Counted from the first letter of the stretch, positions 47,444-56,137 are shown. The stretch: DNA of 64,000 nt from Thalassotalea sediminis (GCF_030295915.1 NZ_AP027361.1:1364001-1428000); one strand, 5' to 3'. A program made the numbers and translations. Notes: generated by a model not told the origin, from the letters alone.

Positions 47444-48854
47444 GGCAGACGAAATACCTTACAGTTGGTTAGTCGTATACTGCCAACTGTCAGGGCTTCC
47501 TTCTACAAGACTAATGCTTGAGCGAAGCCAATTGGCGCATTGTCAATTAGCTTCTCAACTCCCAGGGTATATCCCTTTCATCAGCAAAACTATAGGGGTA
47601 ACAGAGAGTAAGCTCATTAACGAGCATACTACGCTTCCCCTTTTTCGATGTTTTTTACACGAAAAGACGTATTTTTCGGTGTTTAATAATCTCGCTGAAG
47701 GCAACGGTAGCAATCTTCATTCACGTATGTCGCTTATAGCCAATAGAGTTAGCTCCGGTACTGTTTTAAGGGCTTGTCCTGAATGTATTAAAGATGACTT
47801 AGAAAACATTGGTCGAGCATGGTGGCATTTACAACATCAACTTCCTGGCTGTTCAGTTTGCTTGAAGCATTGTGAACCATTGATAGAAGTAGAGGTACGA
47901 CGTAGAGAGCTAATTCAGCCAACTCAGTTAGTAACTCAGCATCCATTAAACTTGAGTGAAATAGACATTCAACTAAGTGGTCTGATTGATGATGCATGGC
48001 ACCGTAATCAGCCTGTAATTCAATATAGCGATATATTGAATCGATACCGACAGCGGCTTGTGGAAGTCGGTTTTGCACCTCACATAGGAGCCATTCGGCA
48101 AGAAAAGCTACGACAAGCACTAAGGGCATATTGGTCGGAGAGTAGCTCCCCATTAGTGCAACAACTGTTACTCGACAATAGCTACCCCGAGAATCTATTC
48201 AGAGCCCAAAGGGCACAGTTTCATCCGTTAAAACATTTATTGCTGATTGGAATGCTATGGAAATCTTGGCAGGAGTTCGGCGAATACAACAAAAATGAGT
48301 CTGAATTACATGAAAGCTGTGATGCTAATTTGTTGAATGTAGATAGCACCGATGCTGAAATTGTAAGCTTGCTTAGAGATGGACGCTCGCTGAGAGAAGT
48401 ATCACAGCATTTCAAGCGCAGCATTATATATGTCAAAAAAATCGCGGTACAACACAATGTCCAAGTGGACAGACGACCGCAAAGGATATTTGGTGTAGAT
48501 AGGGCTTTAATTATTGGAATGCTTAAAAGTGGCGTTAAAACGCGCCAAATCGCCCACAATGTTGATTGTTCTGTCGGGGCAATAGAACAGATACTTTCAC
48601 AACATCCTGACATTGTGGAATGCCGGCAACAGATGCGTTTCAAGGCAAAATGCTTGGAGCATCAAAATTGTATTCTTAGTGCCTTATCGGAGCACCCAGA
48701 TTTTCATCGAGGCGAAATTCAGCGTGAATGCAGAGCAAGCTACACCTGGCTCTTTAAGCATAATCAACAGTGGCTATACGAGCACGTTCCTCCGGCTATT
48801 CCTAGACAGTTTAGGTATCAAGGTGGGAAGAATAACCAAAAAAGTGAGCATTAA
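47418..48854 (+). CDS. tnsD: TnsD-like target selector
   Basis: 478 aa from ATG 47418; an in-frame TTG at 47403 would add five residues. A TniQ-type zinc domain (LRACPECIKDDLENIGRAWWHLQHQLPGCSVCLKH) occupies the first 165 residues. Repeated helix-turn-helix-like units follow: GRSLREVSQHFKRSIIYVKKIAVQ and SGVKTRQIAHNVDCSVGAIEQIL. This is the layout of TnsD, which reads the 3' end of glmS for Tn7. Because the element lies 10 bp after gcvP, the DNA-binding part is predicted to read the gcvP 3' end. Confidence 0.85.
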   Translation: MSGYHSSLEADEIPYSWLVVYCQLSGLPSTRLMLERSQLAHCQLASQLPGYIPFISKTIGVTESKLINEHTTLPLFRCFLHEKTYFSVFNNLAEGNGSNLHSRMSLIANRVSSGTVLRACPECIKDDLENIGRAWWHLQHQLPGCSVCLKHCEPLIEVEVRRRELIQPTQLVTQHPLNLSEIDIQLSGLIDDAWHRNQPVIQYSDILNRYRQRLVEVGFAPHIGAIRQEKLRQALRAYWSESSSPLVQQLLLDNSYPENLFRAQRAQFHPLKHLLLIGMLWKSWQEFGEYNKNESELHESCDANLLNVDSTDAEIVSLLRDGRSLREVSQHFKRSIIYVKKIAVQHNVQVDRRPQRIFGVDRALIIGMLKSGVKTRQIAHNVDCSVGAIEQILSQHPDIVECRQQMRFKAKCLEHQNCILSALSEHPDFHRGEIQRECRASYTWLFKHNQQWLYEHVPPAIPRQFRYQGGKNNQKSEH

Positions 48855-48867
48855 TGACGGAGTGAAT

Positions 48868-50274
48868 GTGAGAATGATTAAACCTCCACATCCAGGTGAA
48901 ACGTTGAAAGAGCTTTATCTCGACCCTCTAGGTTTAGATATCGAAAACACAGCAAATAAGCTTGGAGTAAGTAGTATCCAATTGAAAGAATTCGTAAATG
49001 GCAGTCGAGGAATTACAAACTCTTTGGCTACTAAGTTTGCGGACGAATTTGGTGGCTCTGCACAATCATGGTTGAACCAGCAGAAACAATATGACGATTG
49101 GCAATCAAATAGAATCGAGTACACCGCAAATGGATTGAATGCGTTGAGATATCAGTATCAATATATGTTGGTAATTGACGTTGAACATACTTGTGACGCT
49201 AATAATGAAATACCCGTTGATGAACGAGAACTCATTGAATTGGGCGCAGTAATCTTGTGCAGTAAAACATTAAAGGTGGAAGCTGCTTTTTCTAGCCTGA
49301 TTAAACCGGTAAAGCATCCGATTTTGACCGACTTCTGTGTTTCTCTCACCGGAATTAAGCAAGAAAGTGTTCAGCAAGCCGACATCTTCCCAGTTGTTTT
49401 TAATCGATTTTTGGTATGGCTTCAGGACTATCCTGGATATTTATTCTGCTCCTGGGGAGCGTACGATCGTGTGCAGCTAGAGTTGGATTGTAAACGGCAT
49501 TGTATCGCCGAACTTCATTGCGAACAAGAGCTTAATATTAAAAAAGCATTCGCAAAAATAATGAAAATAAAGCCTCGGGTTGGATTAAAGAGAGCCATGG
49601 AATGGTTAAAACTGGCATATGATGGTGAGCATCATAGAGCGTTAAGTGATGCGAAAAATGCAGCAAAAATTTTGAATTTGTTATTGCAACCAGAGCGTTT
49701 GGGGACGATATCTAAAAATATCAGGTTAGATATCGATGCTCTAATTGAAGGGAAAGAGCATATTAAAGAGCTGAGTTCTGCTGGCTTTGTTAATGTTTCA
49801 AGTGAAAAGAAAACACTGCATCCAGCGAACTGCTTCAAGCAATTCTACTTACCAAAGCTTAAAGCCATTGGAGTAAGTAGCGAGGATATAATTGCACGCT
49901 TAGGTATATCAAAGGATCAGTATTGTGACTTCCTGAGTGGAAAAGTAGTTCTTACAAATAGCTTTGCTAAGAAGCTAGCGGCCTTAACAGGAATGCGAGC
50001 CGAATTTTGGTTGCGAGCTCAAGTCAAATTTGATGTTGTCACTGAGGATAAGAGTGTTGCGTTAAATTTAAAAGCCGAGTCTGATGAGTTATTTAAGCAG
50101 TTTGATAATTCTGAATTACAAGAGAAACTAAAAATCAGCAAAATTGCAGGAGCCGCTAAAGGAATCTTATCTCACATAAAAGCTAACCACAGTATTTCTG
50201 ATGAAGAGTCGATTTTACAAGCGATAGAGCGAGCGGTTGAAGATAAAAATTCTTCCAAAAATGATAAGTCTTAA
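48868..50274 (+). CDS. HigA-HTH / DEDDh exonuclease / HigA-HTH fusion
   Basis: 468 aa from GTG 48868 (GGAG 5 bases upstream), 13 bp after tnsD in the same operon. Residues 3-78 are a HigA-type XRE domain (MIKPPHPGETLKELYLDPLGL...ANKLGVSSIQLKEF). Residues 98-270 are an ERI-1/KapD-like 3'-5' exonuclease with a full DEDDh set: D104 and E106 (VIDVEHT), D200 (SWGAYD), H256 and D261 (HRALSD). A second HigA-like domain follows (LHPANCFKQFYLPKLKAIGVSSEDIIARLGIS). I know no named family with this three-part order. It occupies the place of tnsE in Tn7, so a role in target choice, regulation or RNA decay is open. Confidence 0.82.
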   Translation: MRMIKPPHPGETLKELYLDPLGLDIENTANKLGVSSIQLKEFVNGSRGITNSLATKFADEFGGSAQSWLNQQKQYDDWQSNRIEYTANGLNALRYQYQYMLVIDVEHTCDANNEIPVDERELIELGAVILCSKTLKVEAAFSSLIKPVKHPILTDFCVSLTGIKQESVQQADIFPVVFNRFLVWLQDYPGYLFCSWGAYDRVQLELDCKRHCIAELHCEQELNIKKAFAKIMKIKPRVGLKRAMEWLKLAYDGEHHRALSDAKNAAKILNLLLQPERLGTISKNIRLDIDALIEGKEHIKELSSAGFVNVSSEKKTLHPANCFKQFYLPKLKAIGVSSEDIIARLGISKDQYCDFLSGKVVLTNSFAKKLAALTGMRAEFWLRAQVKFDVVTEDKSVALNLKAESDELFKQFDNSELQEKLKISKIAGAAKGILSHIKANHSISDEESILQAIERAVEDKNSSKNDKS

Positions 50275-50363
50275 TCTGGTCAAATATTGTAATGAAGCCT
50301 TGATTGGTCTGGAATATTAGAATGAGGGCATAGCTTTAGTATGGATTAAAAAGGGGCAGTAAA

Positions 50364-50597
50364 ATGAATGCATTCAATATCACAATCAAATTTGACCTTA
50401 GCGATTACAATATGTCCATGGAAAACATTGATGATTTGCTTTTTGAAGGTGGCTTTGATGATGCTTTTGTTAGTCACTCAGGTACTGGCCAGGTTGAAAT
50501 AGAAGTCAGCAGGATTGCTGAAACTGAAGACATCTTAAAGGAATCAATAATACGACAAGTTAGTCGTCTGTTCCCAAATGTAAAGAGCTTAAACTAG
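50364..50597 (+). CDS. small hypothetical protein
   Basis: 77 aa with GGGG upstream of the ATG. The sequence is acidic and looks like a single alpha/beta domain (NITIKFDLSDYNMSMENIDDLL...GQVEIEVSRIAETEDILKESIIRQVSRLF). I do not recognise it. It lies alone between the exonuclease fusion and the XRE-ImmA gene. Confidence 0.6.
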   Translation: MNAFNITIKFDLSDYNMSMENIDDLLFEGGFDDAFVSHSGTGQVEIEVSRIAETEDILKESIIRQVSRLFPNVKSLN

Positions 50598-50662
50598 TTA
50601 CTGTCAAAAGTATGGAGATGATTGATCGACAATGAGTGTTTGTTATTTAAAAAAGATCTACA

Positions 50663-50714
50663 TGGGGTAAGTTTAATCTTGCATAAAATCATATGCAAGA
50701 TTAAACTTACCCCA
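50663..50714. repeat. perfect 23-bp inverted repeat upstream of the XRE-ImmA gene
   Basis: Left arm 50663-50685 begins TGGGGTAAGTTTAATC; right arm 50692-50714 is its exact complement; the loop is 6 bases. A possible promoter (TTGCAT 50679-50684, 17 bp, TAAACT 50702-50707) lies inside it. The gene starts 20 bp later. It is best explained as an operator, though a terminator-like hairpin or a cruciform is possible. Confidence 0.85.
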
Positions 50715-50733
50715 TTATTGTGAGGAGAGAATT

Positions 50734-51831
50734 ATGTCTAATGCAGTAGCTAGAAAGTTAGCTGCCTACAGAGAAATTAAACGCATTAAACAAGCAGATT
50801 TGTCTGAAGCCATGGGGTTTAATGATAGGCAGACACTTTCATCAATTGAGAATGGTGAAAGGGTTCTAAAACCAAATGAACTAATCAACGCCCTAAAATA
50901 TATGGGAGTGGCGATGCAAGATTTCCTTGATCCAACTTCTTTAGTTGGTAAGGCAAAATTTTCATGGAGACAGCAAGAAGCATCAGAAGCAGAATTGAAT
51001 GATACTGAATCGAAAGTGTCGAAAGTGATAGGTTTATTTGAACATATATCCAAAAGTTGTGATAGCTCTACTCCATTTTTACTTAAGCTACCTCTCAGTA
51101 AAGATAGTACTATCGATGATGCTCAGGAATATGCTGAAAAGCTAGTAGTGCACTTGAAACTTGGTGAATACCCAGCTAAAAATTTGATGGCCAAAGTGTT
51201 TGAATTGGGTATACATACTTTATATTTTGAGCTTAACAATAGAGTATCTGCGGCAGCTGTGAATGTTACAAAAGGTAGCTACATCATTGTAAATAGAAAC
51301 GAAGTTTTAGGCAGGCGTAACTTCAACTACGCGCATGAGTTATTTCATATTCTTACATGGGATGCTCTTCCACCTAAACGCTCTGAGAAAGCTTATTCAA
51401 TAAAAAGTGGGAAAAAGCCAATCGAAGAAAAGCTTGCTGATGCGTTTGCTGAAGCACTTCTGATGCCTAAGGAATCTATACTATCAAAGGTAAAAGCATC
51501 TAATGGTGTAATTGATGAAGTCTTTATAAATCATTTAGCGAACACATTTGAAGTAAGCGCTATGGCTATGAAATTTAGATTGTTTAGGCTGAGACAAATA
51601 ACCCAAGCCCAGCTGGATGCAATTGATGATAATGCTCTTCGATTCAATGGAGATAAAGTACCTCAAGAGAAACCGCGTTTATTTAGTGAATTTTTTGTAA
51701 ATACTTTGCACAAAGCTATACATAATGGCACTGTTTCTGCTCGTAAAGCTTCGGAAAATTTAGATATGGGCTTCTCAGAGATAAATAACTTGATGGCAAG
51801 CTATCATCTTGCACCTGCAATTGAACTGTAA
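50734..51831 (+). CDS. XRE-family regulator with ImmA/IrrE peptidase domain
   Basis: 365 aa. The N-terminal 60 residues are an XRE helix-turn-helix (IKQADLSEAMGFNDRQTLSSIENGERVLKP). The middle carries the M78 zinc peptidase motif HELFH (201-205) and the downstream EEKLADAFAEALLMP. Proteins of this type (COG2856) are usually autorepressors that cleave a partner or themselves. The perfect inverted repeat just upstream is the expected operator. The next gene, a PIN-like protein, starts 10 bp after the stop and completes a toxin-antitoxin-like pair. Confidence 0.88.
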   Translation: MSNAVARKLAAYREIKRIKQADLSEAMGFNDRQTLSSIENGERVLKPNELINALKYMGVAMQDFLDPTSLVGKAKFSWRQQEASEAELNDTESKVSKVIGLFEHISKSCDSSTPFLLKLPLSKDSTIDDAQEYAEKLVVHLKLGEYPAKNLMAKVFELGIHTLYFELNNRVSAAAVNVTKGSYIIVNRNEVLGRRNFNYAHELFHILTWDALPPKRSEKAYSIKSGKKPIEEKLADAFAEALLMPKESILSKVKASNGVIDEVFINHLANTFEVSAMAMKFRLFRLRQITQAQLDAIDDNALRFNGDKVPQEKPRLFSEFFVNTLHKAIHNGTVSARKASENLDMGFSEINNLMASYHLAPAIEL

Positions 51832-51840
51832 GGGGTGGAG

Positions 51841-52365
51841 ATGTTTCAAGATGGACCTTCGAGAGGCGATATCATTTTAATTGACACAAATGTAATTATT
51901 CATGCAGTTTATTTAAAGACTTGGAAGGCAATTGCTAGTAATTTTGAGTTACATACAGTTGAACAGGTGATTCAAGAAGCGTTGAAAAAACCACGTGATA
52001 AGCCTCCAATTTCCATTAGCGAAAAAGACCTGAGAGCATCATTTAAAGTAATTTATAAAGTAAGCGACGAACAATCGGCTGAATGGATAATTGAATATCC
52101 AGAACTAATGGATCTTGCTATTGATGGTGGAGAGGCCGCACTATTATCATATTTTCATGCCTGCGGTGATAAAAAAGTTTGGTTTTTATGCGGTCCGGAT
52201 GTTGGTTCAATGAAGGGATTAAACACAATGGGAGCATTAGGGCAGTTAGTATCATTGGAACGTCTTCATCAATGTTGTGGTTTGCATAAAAAGTCTGTTG
52301 ATAATCAATATACCCAAAAGTGGCATGAAAATACCGTTTATGATATTAAGTCTAACTTACGGTAA
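51841..52365 (+). CDS. PIN-domain-like protein, putative toxin partner
   Basis: 174 aa from ATG 51841, with AGGGG/GGAG before it. The opening IILIDTNVIIHAV has the first PIN aspartate (D15). DGGEAALLSY gives the conserved Glu near 102, and FLCGPDVGSMKGLNTMG supplies a further acidic position. PIN proteins of this kind, partnered with XRE-ImmA genes, resemble the DUF4411 pairs and may be RNases held in check by the regulator. Last gene before the L-type end of the transposon. Confidence 0.7.
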   Translation: MFQDGPSRGDIILIDTNVIIHAVYLKTWKAIASNFELHTVEQVIQEALKKPRDKPPISISEKDLRASFKVIYKVSDEQSAEWIIEYPELMDLAIDGGEAALLSYFHACGDKKVWFLCGPDVGSMKGLNTMGALGQLVSLERLHQCCGLHKKSVDNQYTQKWHENTVYDIKSNLR

Positions 52366-52537
52366 TTTTTCGTAGGTATTGTAAATTTTGTTTATGGCTA
52401 AAAAGCTTCTTATTCAATAAAAACTCCTTGCAAACAGAGCTATTGTTCAGTGTTTATCTTTATTATTATGATCCTGAAAATGCAACTTGGTGCTGTGGGT
52501 TATTCCCTTATGTTTAAGGCATTTATGTGAAGAATCG

Positions 52538-52676
52538 TTCACATTTTTAATTGTATTTACTAACTAGATTTAAGAATCAAAGTTGAAAGCTATTCACAAT
52601 TTTAATTGTCGAAATTGGTTTTGTAACCGATTGAATTTTAAGGACTGCTATTCACAAACTTAATTGTATGTAACCA
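52538..52676 (-). repeat. L-type transposon end with three TnsB-site-like repeats
   Basis: Read inward, the terminus is TGGTTACAT then ACAATTAAGTTTGTGAA (52667-52651), with further sites ACAATTAAAATTGTGAA (52609-52593) and ACAATTAAAAATGTGAA (52554-52538). Spacings of 58 and 55 bp give the dispersed Tn7L layout. The last site is identical to the second site of the other end. Between the PIN gene and this end (52366-52537) nothing else is seen. Confidence 0.85.
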
Positions 52677-52681
52677 TTTGT
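52677..52681. repeat. right target-site duplication (TTTGT)
   Basis: Matches 9841-9845. The following two bases (TG) also match the first two of the element, so a 7-bp direct repeat is seen; only the 5-bp reading leaves symmetric TGG/CCA termini. Confidence 0.85.
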
Positions 52682-52707
52682 TGTCAACCACGAATAAAGT
52701 TTGTGAA
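52682..52707 (+). repeat. possible relic transposon end beyond the target duplication
   Basis: Directly after the duplication comes TGTCAACCA, nine bases as in both real ends, then CGAATAAAGTTTGTGAA, 14 of 17 identical to the end repeat and in the same orientation as the R-type end. It ends with a hairpin terminator soon after, like the R-type end at 9846-9953. It could be the R end of an older element at the same site. Confidence 0.5.
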
Positions 52708-52718
52708 TGGTAGATTGT

Positions 52719-52745
52719 AAAAAGGTGGCTTTTGCCACCTTTTTT
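52719..52745 (+). terminator. intrinsic terminator, likely the original one after gcvP
   Basis: AAAAAGGTGGC (52719-52729), a TTTT loop, then GCCACCTTTTTT (52734-52745). Before the transposon arrived it would have lain about 50 bp after the gcvP stop. Confidence 0.8.
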
Positions 52746-53197
52746 GCATTCTGAGTACATTCAATCGATAAATTGCTGTTTATCGGGTGGCTCTGATGTA
52801 CCAATGCTGCCTTTAAACAGTAGAAGCTTATGTAATCCTTGAAATTACCTTTTGCATTCAACTTAGCTTTCAAAGCATATTAAATATTTCATAACGCTTA
52901 TCGCTTTTATTTAACCCACTTATATAACCGTTATTACTGTTTTAACTAAGTGGTTGCCTATGCTTAATTAAGTTTTTGAATTTTAGTTGTTTTTACTGTT
53001 ATAAAGCGTTGAACGGGTGAGTTTAGCGTTATACTTTTTTGTTTCGCAATATAGAAAAGCTTTATCACACATGCACCTCTATATGAGGACTTTGTTTTAT
53101 AGCGAGTTATTTGTATTGATGTACAAAATTTTGGTTTATAAAGTTTATCGAACAGTGGTATCTTATGGCGGCATAAACATTCGATTTGTTAAGCCAC
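52746..53197. other. 450-bp gap before the kinase gene
   Basis: No gene is supported. A short hairpin, CGATAA and TTATCG, lies at 52766-52785. The rest is A+T-rich and probably holds the kinase promoter, but I see no convincing -35/-10 pair. Confidence 0.4.
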
Positions 53198-56137
53198 ATG
53201 TTGTACGAATATTTTGTAAAGGCCATTTCCCTTTCTCCTAGTGAACAAAAATTATTACTTGCTGAAGTTAGCACTGAGCATCCTGAGTTATATGATGAAC
53301 TAGTTGAGATGATTGCAGATGATCAACGTCATCAGACATCAGGTACTACGATATGGTCTTCTTTACTTGCCAACGAAAGCGAAAATATCTTTGAATCAGC
53401 TCAAGATCTTATTGGTAGAACGATGGGATCTTTCACGCTCATAGAGTTATTAGCACAGGGCGGCATGGGTAGTGTTTACAAAGCGTGTCGAAGTGATGGG
53501 CAGTTTGAGCAAACAGTAGCCATTAAAGTGCTCTATCAATCTTTAGAAAAAGTTATCGGAGAAAAAGCACTGATCCGCGAAGCAGGTTTTATGGCCAAAC
53601 TTGCACACCCCAATATTGGTAAAGTGTTTGATGCGGGTCTTAGCGAATATGGCGACCGATACATCATTATGGAATTCGTTGATGGCTGTACGATTGATAA
53701 GAAGTTCAGTCAACTAACGGTGTCGCTGAATCAAAAATTGTCTTTATTCAGTAATATTTGCGCAGCAATTAATCACGCACATCAAATGCAAGTGGTACAT
53801 GCCGATTTAAAACCTTCCAATATTCTTATTGATAAAGCCAATGAAATAAAAGTACTCGATTTTGGTATATCTCGCATGTTTAATAGCAGAGAAGGAGATA
53901 AAAATTCAATTTATACCATGTACTTAAATGCAATGACCACGAGTTATGCAAGCCCTGAGTTACTCGCCGGTGGTCGTCCATCTATGCTGAGCGATATCTA
54001 TGCGCTAGGAAAAGTTCTAGAAAATTTGATTGTTAAACCTTTAACCAGTAAATCACGTTATTTGGCAGAGCTAAACAGTATTGTTGTTAAAGCGACTGCA
54101 GAGCGATTAACTGACCGATACGCTTCGGTTATTGAGTTACAGCAAGACATTGAACGATTTATTAATAAAAAAGTGGTAAACGCCTACAATGCAAGCCCTT
54201 GGTATCGTTTTAAAAAGTTTGTTTTTGTTCGTCATCGAATAGCTTCAGTCAGTGCTTTTTTAGGTTCGGTATTTATTTCGGTATTACTTATTAGATTGTT
54301 TTTCCAAAATGAAAGCTTGCTTAGAGCGAATGAACAATCAGATTTAATGACGCAAAAGTTAACGCAAATTTTGGCGTTGATGGACAGAAAAAAAAGTAAT
54401 GGTGTTGATGTAAATCCAGAAAGATTGCTGGCAAGTACCCTGGAAATTCTACAAGACGATAGATTAAATCCTGATTCGGTCGCACAGTTAACCTTAACAT
54501 TGGCTAATAGTTATAACAGTAAAGGGTATACTGTTGAAGCGCGGAGGTTGTATAAAAAGATCATCAAGGATGTAACTCAGTTAAGTGATCCCGATATAGC
54601 GTATGAGGCTGCATCTAACCTAATTCAAATGTTAACGCATTTGTTTGATCTTGATCTAATTGATGAAGATACCAATCAATTGGTTGCACGACTTAGTTTT
54701 ATTGATGACGATAAGATTGTACCTGACACCATCACGCAAGCATTTTTCTATCATCGTTATATGGATGGCACCAAGTATACCCAAGCAACATCAGATGCTA
54801 GAGTTGCAAGTGGAAATAAACATACCGAGCTTTTACGTGGGATAATTAACCATTTTTGGGATGCGTTGTCTTTAAAGCAACAGGCTGAAGTGACTGGCTT
54901 TTTAGCACGCGGCTTGCTGACCCAATTTGAATTTTCCAACAATACCATTTACCCGTTTGAACAATATCCAGATAATGTCATTAATGACCACATCGCCCCT
55001 GTATTACGTGAGAGTGTTAATTTACTGGAACAATCTCTGTTATTGCATCGAGAAAACAATGGCTTAGATGATATCGCCCGAGGTGAACTGGTTTTAGTAA
55101 AACTGTATAATTATCTTAATCAACCTGATGTTGCAGATGAACACGGGCGTATTGCCATTGAGTATAGTGAACGTGTGTTGGGAGTTAATCACCCCAATTT
55201 AATAATGCGTTATGGCGAACTCTCCAAAGGCTATTTATATTCCAACCCACAAAAAAGCGTGTCATTAGCGTATAAAGCAGTGTCGCAAGCTGAGCAATAT
55301 ACCGATATCACTGGCGGACATTATTTACAGGCGATGAATGTGTTACTCAATGCATTAGAAGGAGCTGGTGAATTTAGTCAATACCAAGAGGTTGCTCAGC
55401 GTTATTTTGACTATTATTTAGCATCGTCCAGCCAAGAAAGAACACCATTCGTTGTTGGTTTAGTCGCAAATGCGATGAAAGGGTATTACCGCACGTTAAC
55501 GGCAGCCCCACCAGAAGTAGAACTACTTTTAAACTCCATTAAAAATGATATCCAACGACTAAGCACTACACAAACAAGAAAAAATGTCGACTATGGGGCA
55601 ATAATTAACGAAGGACTCATTGATGACTTAGACATTATTGCAAAGCTTACTTATATCGATACGCCAGCTCCTGTTTTTATTGAGAAATATCAAGAATATA
55701 CGAATGAAAAATCGGCGTTATCAACACTGCGTGAGCGTATTGAGGTTTTTTGGTATAAGGCGTTATTTTCACAGTCACTCGACGTAACAAGTGTATGGCA
55801 TTTTTACAAGGCAGTACCTTGGAGTGGCTATGAAAAATCATACTCTATTTACAAATTCGATTTAGATTTAAAAGTCGCAATGATCATGATGAATGCTGAG
55901 CGATTTGATTACGCTGAGAAAATGTTAAACGAAGCAAAGTTAATATTGTCCAACAAAGTATTGTCGCAAGATAATGCATGGCAAACGAAGCTTGGCATAG
56001 TCGAAGCGGCGTTTTTAGCGAATAAGCGCGATAAACAGCAAACTCGCGAATCACTATCGTTATTAAAAGGAGCTTTGAACACTCATTTTCCTGGCGACTC
56101 TTTGTATCATCAATTTGTAGCGCGTTTTGAAAAATAA
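53198..56137 (+). CDS. transmembrane Ser/Thr protein kinase with helical-repeat C-terminus
   Basis: 979 aa from ATG 53198; a TTG at 53186 is the alternative. The Hanks-type kinase domain spans about 80-325: glycine loop AQGGMGSVY, K110 in VAIKVL, catalytic HADLKPSN (201-208, HAD in place of the common HRD) and DFG (221-223). A membrane segment at about 349-369 leads to a 600-residue C-terminal part with TPR-like helices, outside the cytoplasm if topology is standard. A phosphatase and an ECF sigma factor follow on the same strand. Such kinases are known to switch on partner ECF factors by threonine phosphorylation (EcfP/PknT type); this is the likely role here. Confidence 0.85.
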   Translation: MLYEYFVKAISLSPSEQKLLLAEVSTEHPELYDELVEMIADDQRHQTSGTTIWSSLLANESENIFESAQDLIGRTMGSFTLIELLAQGGMGSVYKACRSDGQFEQTVAIKVLYQSLEKVIGEKALIREAGFMAKLAHPNIGKVFDAGLSEYGDRYIIMEFVDGCTIDKKFSQLTVSLNQKLSLFSNICAAINHAHQMQVVHADLKPSNILIDKANEIKVLDFGISRMFNSREGDKNSIYTMYLNAMTTSYASPELLAGGRPSMLSDIYALGKVLENLIVKPLTSKSRYLAELNSIVVKATAERLTDRYASVIELQQDIERFINKKVVNAYNASPWYRFKKFVFVRHRIASVSAFLGSVFISVLLIRLFFQNESLLRANEQSDLMTQKLTQILALMDRKKSNGVDVNPERLLASTLEILQDDRLNPDSVAQLTLTLANSYNSKGYTVEARRLYKKIIKDVTQLSDPDIAYEAASNLIQMLTHLFDLDLIDEDTNQLVARLSFIDDDKIVPDTITQAFFYHRYMDGTKYTQATSDARVASGNKHTELLRGIINHFWDALSLKQQAEVTGFLARGLLTQFEFSNNTIYPFEQYPDNVINDHIAPVLRESVNLLEQSLLLHRENNGLDDIARGELVLVKLYNYLNQPDVADEHGRIAIEYSERVLGVNHPNLIMRYGELSKGYLYSNPQKSVSLAYKAVSQAEQYTDITGGHYLQAMNVLLNALEGAGEFSQYQEVAQRYFDYYLASSSQERTPFVVGLVANAMKGYYRTLTAAPPEVELLLNSIKNDIQRLSTTQTRKNVDYGAIINEGLIDDLDIIAKLTYIDTPAPVFIEKYQEYTNEKSALSTLRERIEVFWYKALFSQSLDVTSVWHFYKAVPWSGYEKSYSIYKFDLDLKVAMIMMNAERFDYAEKMLNEAKLILSNKVLSQDNAWQTKLGIVEAAFLANKRDKQQTRESLSLLKGALNTHFPGDSLYHQFVARFEK

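Larger units (their letters stand above)
9846..52676 (+). mobile_element. Tn7-like transposon, 42,831 bp, inserted 3' of gcvP
   Basis: The limits are read from the sequence. Both termini, read inward, are TGG plus six bases plus ACAATTAAGTTTGTGAA (21 of 26 identical), and both are flanked by TTTGT. Each end carries three copies of a 17-bp TnsB-site-like motif in inward orientation: 9855, 9876 and 9894 at the gcvP end (spacing 18-21 bp), and 52651, 52593 and 52538 at the far end (spacing 55-58 bp). It encodes TnsA, TnsB, TnsC, a short TniQ and a TnsD-like protein. Direction away from the target gene and the dense-versus-dispersed ends match Tn7R and Tn7L. Unlike Tn7, about 32 kb of cargo lies between the R-type end and tnsA. 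Confidence 0.9.

Noticed and set aside
9846..52676. A CRISPR-guided (CAST-type) transposon
   Set aside because: No Cas genes, no cas12k-like gene and no repeat array in the element; targeting is by TniQ/TnsD.
52652..52873. Reverse-strand 73-codon open frame at the right end
   Set aside because: It spans the transposon end, the relic repeat and the terminator, has no ribosome binding site and no recognisable product.
52964..52980. A further 14-of-17 match to the transposon end repeat (TTAATTAAGTTTTTGAA)
   Set aside because: The stretch is very A+T-rich, has no TTTGT beside it and no second site; chance similarity is more likely.
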